Source: Falcatimonas sp. MSJ-15 (GTDB lineage Bacteria; Bacillota; Clostridia; Lachnospirales; Lachnospiraceae). From it: 57,136 bases of DNA. A program made the translations under genes and the position numbers. Numbering within the stretch: position 1 is the first letter of the stretch; each line of letters opens with the position of its first letter. The stretch is from assembly GCF_018918265.1 (NCBI RefSeq), contig NZ_JAHLQC010000015.1, forward strand, positions 1 through 57,136, written 5' to 3'. Below, in pieces: positions 54,277-57,136 of this stretch. The notes under the pieces are model-generated. The model was not told the origin of the DNA. It saw only the letters and a program-made list of their open reading frames with translations, and searched no databases.

Positions 54277-54819
54277 ATGAAAAGTTGTGGAAGTGGTGAT
54301 ATAAGAGCTGAAAGCGTATTTATTAAAAGAGTATTTACTAAAAGTGTATTTACTAAAGGCATATTTACTAAAAGCGTATTTACTAAAGGCATATTTATAA
54401 TAGCCTGGGTTATAGTGGCTTGTATGTGGTCTGGTCTTATGTGTGGATGCAGTGTTAAGAAAGTGGCAAGAGAGAAGATTAAAGATATCGAATTCACTGT
54501 TATGAGAGAGGAAGATATACCTAAGGAGTTAAAGAGTACAATTGATGCCAAGTTAGATAAAGGTTTTATGCTTACTTATCAGGATGAAGAGTATCTGTAT
54601 ATAGCTAAAGGATATGGTCAGATGGAGGGAGGATCGTATTGTATAACTGTTGAAGATATGTATCTTACTAAGAATACTGTATGTGTTCAGTTTATGATAA
54701 GAGGCAGTAAGGATAATGAGAGTGTCAGTACTGATGAGAGTCAGGCATCTATAGAAGTGACTACACCATATATAGTAATAAAGTGTGAGAATCCTAACAA
54801 ACCTGTAATTTTTAAATAG
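54277..54819 (+). CDS. PrcB-like lipoprotein with VFTKx repeats
   Basis: 180 residues from ATG 54277 (GGGTGA upstream; GTG 54265 is an alternative). The N-terminus has a 15-bp/5-residue tandem repeat, VFIKR-VFTKS-VFTKG-IFTKS-VFTKG (~54319-54393), before a signal peptide (IIAWVIVACMWSGLM) and lipobox CGC. The mature part carries a PrcB_C-like domain: YLYIAKGYGQMEGGSYCITV...TTPYIVIKCENP. PrcB-type domains associate with proteases in other bacteria. Probably anchored outside the membrane. Function here is unknown. Confidence 0.75.
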   Translation: MKSCGSGDIRAESVFIKRVFTKSVFTKGIFTKSVFTKGIFIIAWVIVACMWSGLMCGCSVKKVAREKIKDIEFTVMREEDIPKELKSTIDAKLDKGFMLTYQDEEYLYIAKGYGQMEGGSYCITVEDMYLTKNTVCVQFMIRGSKDNESVSTDESQASIEVTTPYIVIKCENPNKPVIFK

Positions 54820-54934
54820 AATATATGGTATTTTAATAGAAAAAAACCTGATAAAAAAATAATTTGACTTTAGTAGAAAAAATTGGTTTTAATAGAAAAT
54901 TGACTTTAATAAAAAATATAGTTGAGGTGATGGA

Positions 54935-56488
54935 ATGGAACTTATTAAAAAAGGTATTAAGATGAGCTGTATTGCAAAAGAAGCTACATCCCAGGTGTCT
55001 GTCGATGATGATTTTATACTTGGTGAGTCAAAGCCAGATATAGATAGGATAATTAACGAAGCCGGAACGATATATATTGATGAAATACGTCCATCAAAGG
55101 ACAGGGTTGCAATCTCTGGTAATCTGTCATTTGATATATTGTATTTTAATGATGAGAGTCATAGTGTACATAGTATGAGTGGAAGTATTCCTTTTAAGGA
55201 ATATATCAATATAGATAGTGATAACGAGAATGAGGATCTTAGAATAAGATGGGATATAGATGATCTTGCCATAAGAATAGTTAATTCAAGAAAGATAAGT
55301 GTAAGAGCAATTATGAGTTTTCTCATAAAGACAACGTCATGCAGAGATCTTGATGTTCTTACACAGATAAGTGGTGATGACAGGATATATACGTTGCAAA
55401 GAGATATTACATATATTAATCTTTTGGCAGATAAAAAAGATTCAATGAGAATAAAAGAAGAGATTCCACTTGAAAAGAATAAACCTGACATACTTGAGAT
55501 ATTATGGAAGAATATTAATATAAGAAATATTGAAGTGCGGCCGATGCCTGATGTTCTTAAGATAAAAGGGGAACTTCTCTTATTTATATTATATAAAGGA
55601 GAAGAAGATGAACTTGTTATGGAATGGCAGGAGACAGTTATACCTTTTTTAGCAGAAGTCGAGATGCCGGGAATTGATGAGAATGTTATCCCTAATGTAT
55701 CATTTAAGACGACTAATAGTATTGTTGATGCCAAACCGGATGAGAATGGTGAGAATAGAGTAATAATGGTTGATTTATTATCTGAACTTGAGATAAAAAT
55801 CTATAATGAAGAGAATACGCAGGTTATTGATGATGTATATTCTACGACAGTTGATATAAAGCCGGAGTATGAGAATGCAGAATATGAAGAACTTCTGATT
55901 AATAATAGTATACGAAGTAAGTTTGATGGGATGTTACGATATAAGAATGAAGAAGCTGGAATATTACAGTTTATTTTTGCAAAAGGTGACGCAAAGATTG
56001 ATGATATATCAAGTGAAGATGGTATTCTTACGATTGAAGGGGCTATTATAACGCAGATAATGTATGTGTCGCATGATGATATGCATCCATTTGGAACGAT
56101 AAGAGGAGAAGTGCCATTTACATTGACTACTGAACTAACAGATACAAGTGATGAGGTTGTGATTGATGTTAATTCATGTGTAGAACAGATATATGCGTCA
56201 GTTGCGGATGACGAACATATTAATGTGAGAGGTAATGTGAGTGCAGGTATTTTTGCAAGAAAAAAGAGACAGATTAATATGATTACAACACTTAATGAAG
56301 AACCTTATGATAATTCCAGACTTATTACGATTCCGGGAATTACAGGATATGTTGTGAAAAAAGATGATACTTTGTGGAAAATTGCTAAAGAACATCATTC
56401 AAGTGTGGATAGTATAAAAGAGGTTAATGGCATATCTGGTGATCATATAAATACCGGGGACAGAATTATTGTTGTGAGAATATCATAG
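54935..56488 (+). CDS. SPOCS (DUF3794) repeat protein with C-terminal LysM
   Basis: 517 residues. Three DUF3794/SPOCS repeats at ~30-140, ~170-280 and ~320-430 (VAISGNLSFDILYFND; LKIKGELLLFILYKGEED; LTIEGAIITQIMYVSHDD). A LysM domain ends the protein (GYVVKKDDTLWKIAKEHHSSVDSIKEVNG...GDRIIVV). SPOCS proteins are associated with spore coat assembly in Clostridia, and LysM binds peptidoglycan. GAGGTGATGG precedes the ATG. The third sporulation-type gene in this group. Confidence 0.92.
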   Translation: MELIKKGIKMSCIAKEATSQVSVDDDFILGESKPDIDRIINEAGTIYIDEIRPSKDRVAISGNLSFDILYFNDESHSVHSMSGSIPFKEYINIDSDNENEDLRIRWDIDDLAIRIVNSRKISVRAIMSFLIKTTSCRDLDVLTQISGDDRIYTLQRDITYINLLADKKDSMRIKEEIPLEKNKPDILEILWKNINIRNIEVRPMPDVLKIKGELLLFILYKGEEDELVMEWQETVIPFLAEVEMPGIDENVIPNVSFKTTNSIVDAKPDENGENRVIMVDLLSELEIKIYNEENTQVIDDVYSTTVDIKPEYENAEYEELLINNSIRSKFDGMLRYKNEEAGILQFIFAKGDAKIDDISSEDGILTIEGAIITQIMYVSHDDMHPFGTIRGEVPFTLTTELTDTSDEVVIDVNSCVEQIYASVADDEHINVRGNVSAGIFARKKRQINMITTLNEEPYDNSRLITIPGITGYVVKKDDTLWKIAKEHHSSVDSIKEVNGISGDHINTGDRIIVVRIS

Positions 56489-56559
56489 AGATGATAATTA
56501 ATTGCATAATATAGAACAATTCGTATGCAGCAGATCTAAGATTAGTATAATTAAATCTG

Positions 56560-56695
56560 CAATACAAATTTACAAGGATCTTCCCACCATCTAAAGGTAG
56601 TAGGAAGAGCCTATGACGAATATAAGGATTTTATATATGAAATAGCGCAGCGGGTAACTGACTGCGCTATTTGGTTAAATTTGTATTGTTTTTTT
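56560..56695 (+). ncRNA. Structured RNA with three-way-junction fold, upstream of ispE
   Basis: An outer 12-bp helix, CAATACAAATTT (56560-56571) with AAATTTGTATTG (56677-56688), ends in T7. Inside are two hairpins. One is GGaTCTTCC (56576-56584) with GGAAGAgCC (56603-56611), holding an inner ACC/GGT helix. The other is AAATAGCGCAG (56640-56650) with CTGCGCTATTT (56662-56672). The fold is much more elaborate than a simple terminator and could be a small RNA or a cis-regulator. I do not recognise the class. 56489-56559 shows no gene. Confidence 0.55.
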
Positions 56696-56745
56696 AGCGT
56701 ATTTTGTTTATAATATACTGTATACATTATGCAAAGGTGATTAAT

Positions 56746-57136
56746 ATGAATAAAATTAAGTTAAGAGCAATGGCAAAGATTAATCTTGGCCTTGATGTGG
56801 TTAAGAGAAGAGAAGACGGATATCATGAAGTAAGAATGATAATGCAGACTATTAAGATGTACGACAAGATAACAATTAGGAAGAGAGATGATAATGAGAT
56901 AAAAGTTAAGACTAATCTCTATTATCTTCCAACAGATGAGAATAATCTTGTATACAAGGCTGCGAAGCTGATACTTGAGAAGTATGAAGTTGGGCAGGGA
57001 GTTGAGATTACACTTGAGAAGTTCATACCTGTTGCGGCAGGAATGGCAGGCGGCAGTTCAGATGCAGCGGCAGTTCTGTATGGAATTAACAAGATATTCA
57101 AGCTAAGAGCGACTAAGAATGAACTTATGGAGCTTG
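56746..57136 (+). CDS. ispE: 4-diphosphocytidyl-2-C-methyl-D-erythritol kinase, 5' part
   Basis: The first 130 codons; the gene runs off the window. MNKIKLRAMAKINLGLDVVK and REDGYHEVRMIMQTI match the IspE N-terminus, and PVAAGMAGGSSDAAAVL is the GHMP-kinase ATP-binding loop. It phosphorylates CDP-methylerythritol in the non-mevalonate isoprenoid pathway. AAAGGTGATT precedes the ATG, and TATACT near 56715-56720 may be its -10. Confidence 0.93.
   Translation, partial: MNKIKLRAMAKINLGLDVVKRREDGYHEVRMIMQTIKMYDKITIRKRDDNEIKVKTNLYYLPTDENNLVYKAAKLILEKYEVGQGVEITLEKFIPVAAGMAGGSSDAAAVLYGINKIFKLRATKNELMEL

Overview
The window is AT-rich DNA from a Gram-positive anaerobe, most likely a member of the Lachnospiraceae (Clostridia). 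The evidence is the gene content: a short archaeal-type prolyl-tRNA synthetase under a T-box, an S-box riboswitch on metK, a CBS-containing family II pyrophosphatase, a CD1871A-type CXXC peptide, spore-type proteins (CotS-like, SPOCS/LysM) and Lachnospiraceae-style Rpn nucleases. The strong preference for AGA/ATA/CTT codons agrees with this. I cannot name the genus with certainty. No tRNA, rRNA or CRISPR array is visible.

Positions 1-6430 are accessory. They hold a polymorphic-toxin 'tip' array: the 3' end of a large toxin with an overlapping immunity gene, an orphan toxin tail with its own overlapping immunity gene, a third toxin-like gene with its partner, and a broken fourth pair. Three of the tails share the same in-frame 12-bp word, AGAGTGGTAGTA, at the pretoxin/toxin junction. 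An IS110-family element with a candidate bridge-RNA region, a TnpB relic and a small pseudogene with two internal stops litter the array.

Positions 6500-30380 are mostly core genome. They begin with a BmrCD-like heterodimeric ABC exporter preceded by a short translated leader and an attenuator-like terminator. Then follow a lipoprotein, a RelQ-type alarmone synthetase, an S1-domain protein, a Nudix hydrolase, a CBS-pyrophosphatase, a flavin-reductase-like protein, an OLD-type nuclease, shikimate kinase, an M23 peptidase, MurA, an HD-GYP protein, the SAM riboswitch with metK, a two-component system, an RluA-type pseudouridine synthase and an Rpn nuclease.

Positions 30400-44780 are a second accessory block devoted to export. 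One part has three ABC exporter half-units and a regulator with two XRE helix-turn-helix domains, plus a tiny ORF that looks like a bacteriocin leader. The other part, 38743-44625, is the most interesting item. It contains a 48-codon Cys-containing precursor-like peptide, a radical SAM/SPASM maturase, a TPR plus HExxH metallopeptidase and two ABC exporters that lack a C39 peptidase, which together look like an uncharacterised RiPP pathway. Two copies of a long palindrome and a truncated IS1634/IS4-type element lie around this block.

Positions 44780-57136 return to core functions. They comprise an extracytoplasmic thiol/electron-transfer set (TlpA-like lipoprotein, membrane ferredoxin, CD1871A-like peptide) opposite a two-component system, T-box-proS, a CCA-adding-enzyme gene, and a sporulation/envelope group (CotS-like, PEGA lipoprotein, PrcB-like lipoprotein, SPOCS-LysM protein). 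A structured RNA with a three-way-junction fold precedes the 5' part of ispE. Twice here a terminator hairpin is fused to the translation start of the next gene.
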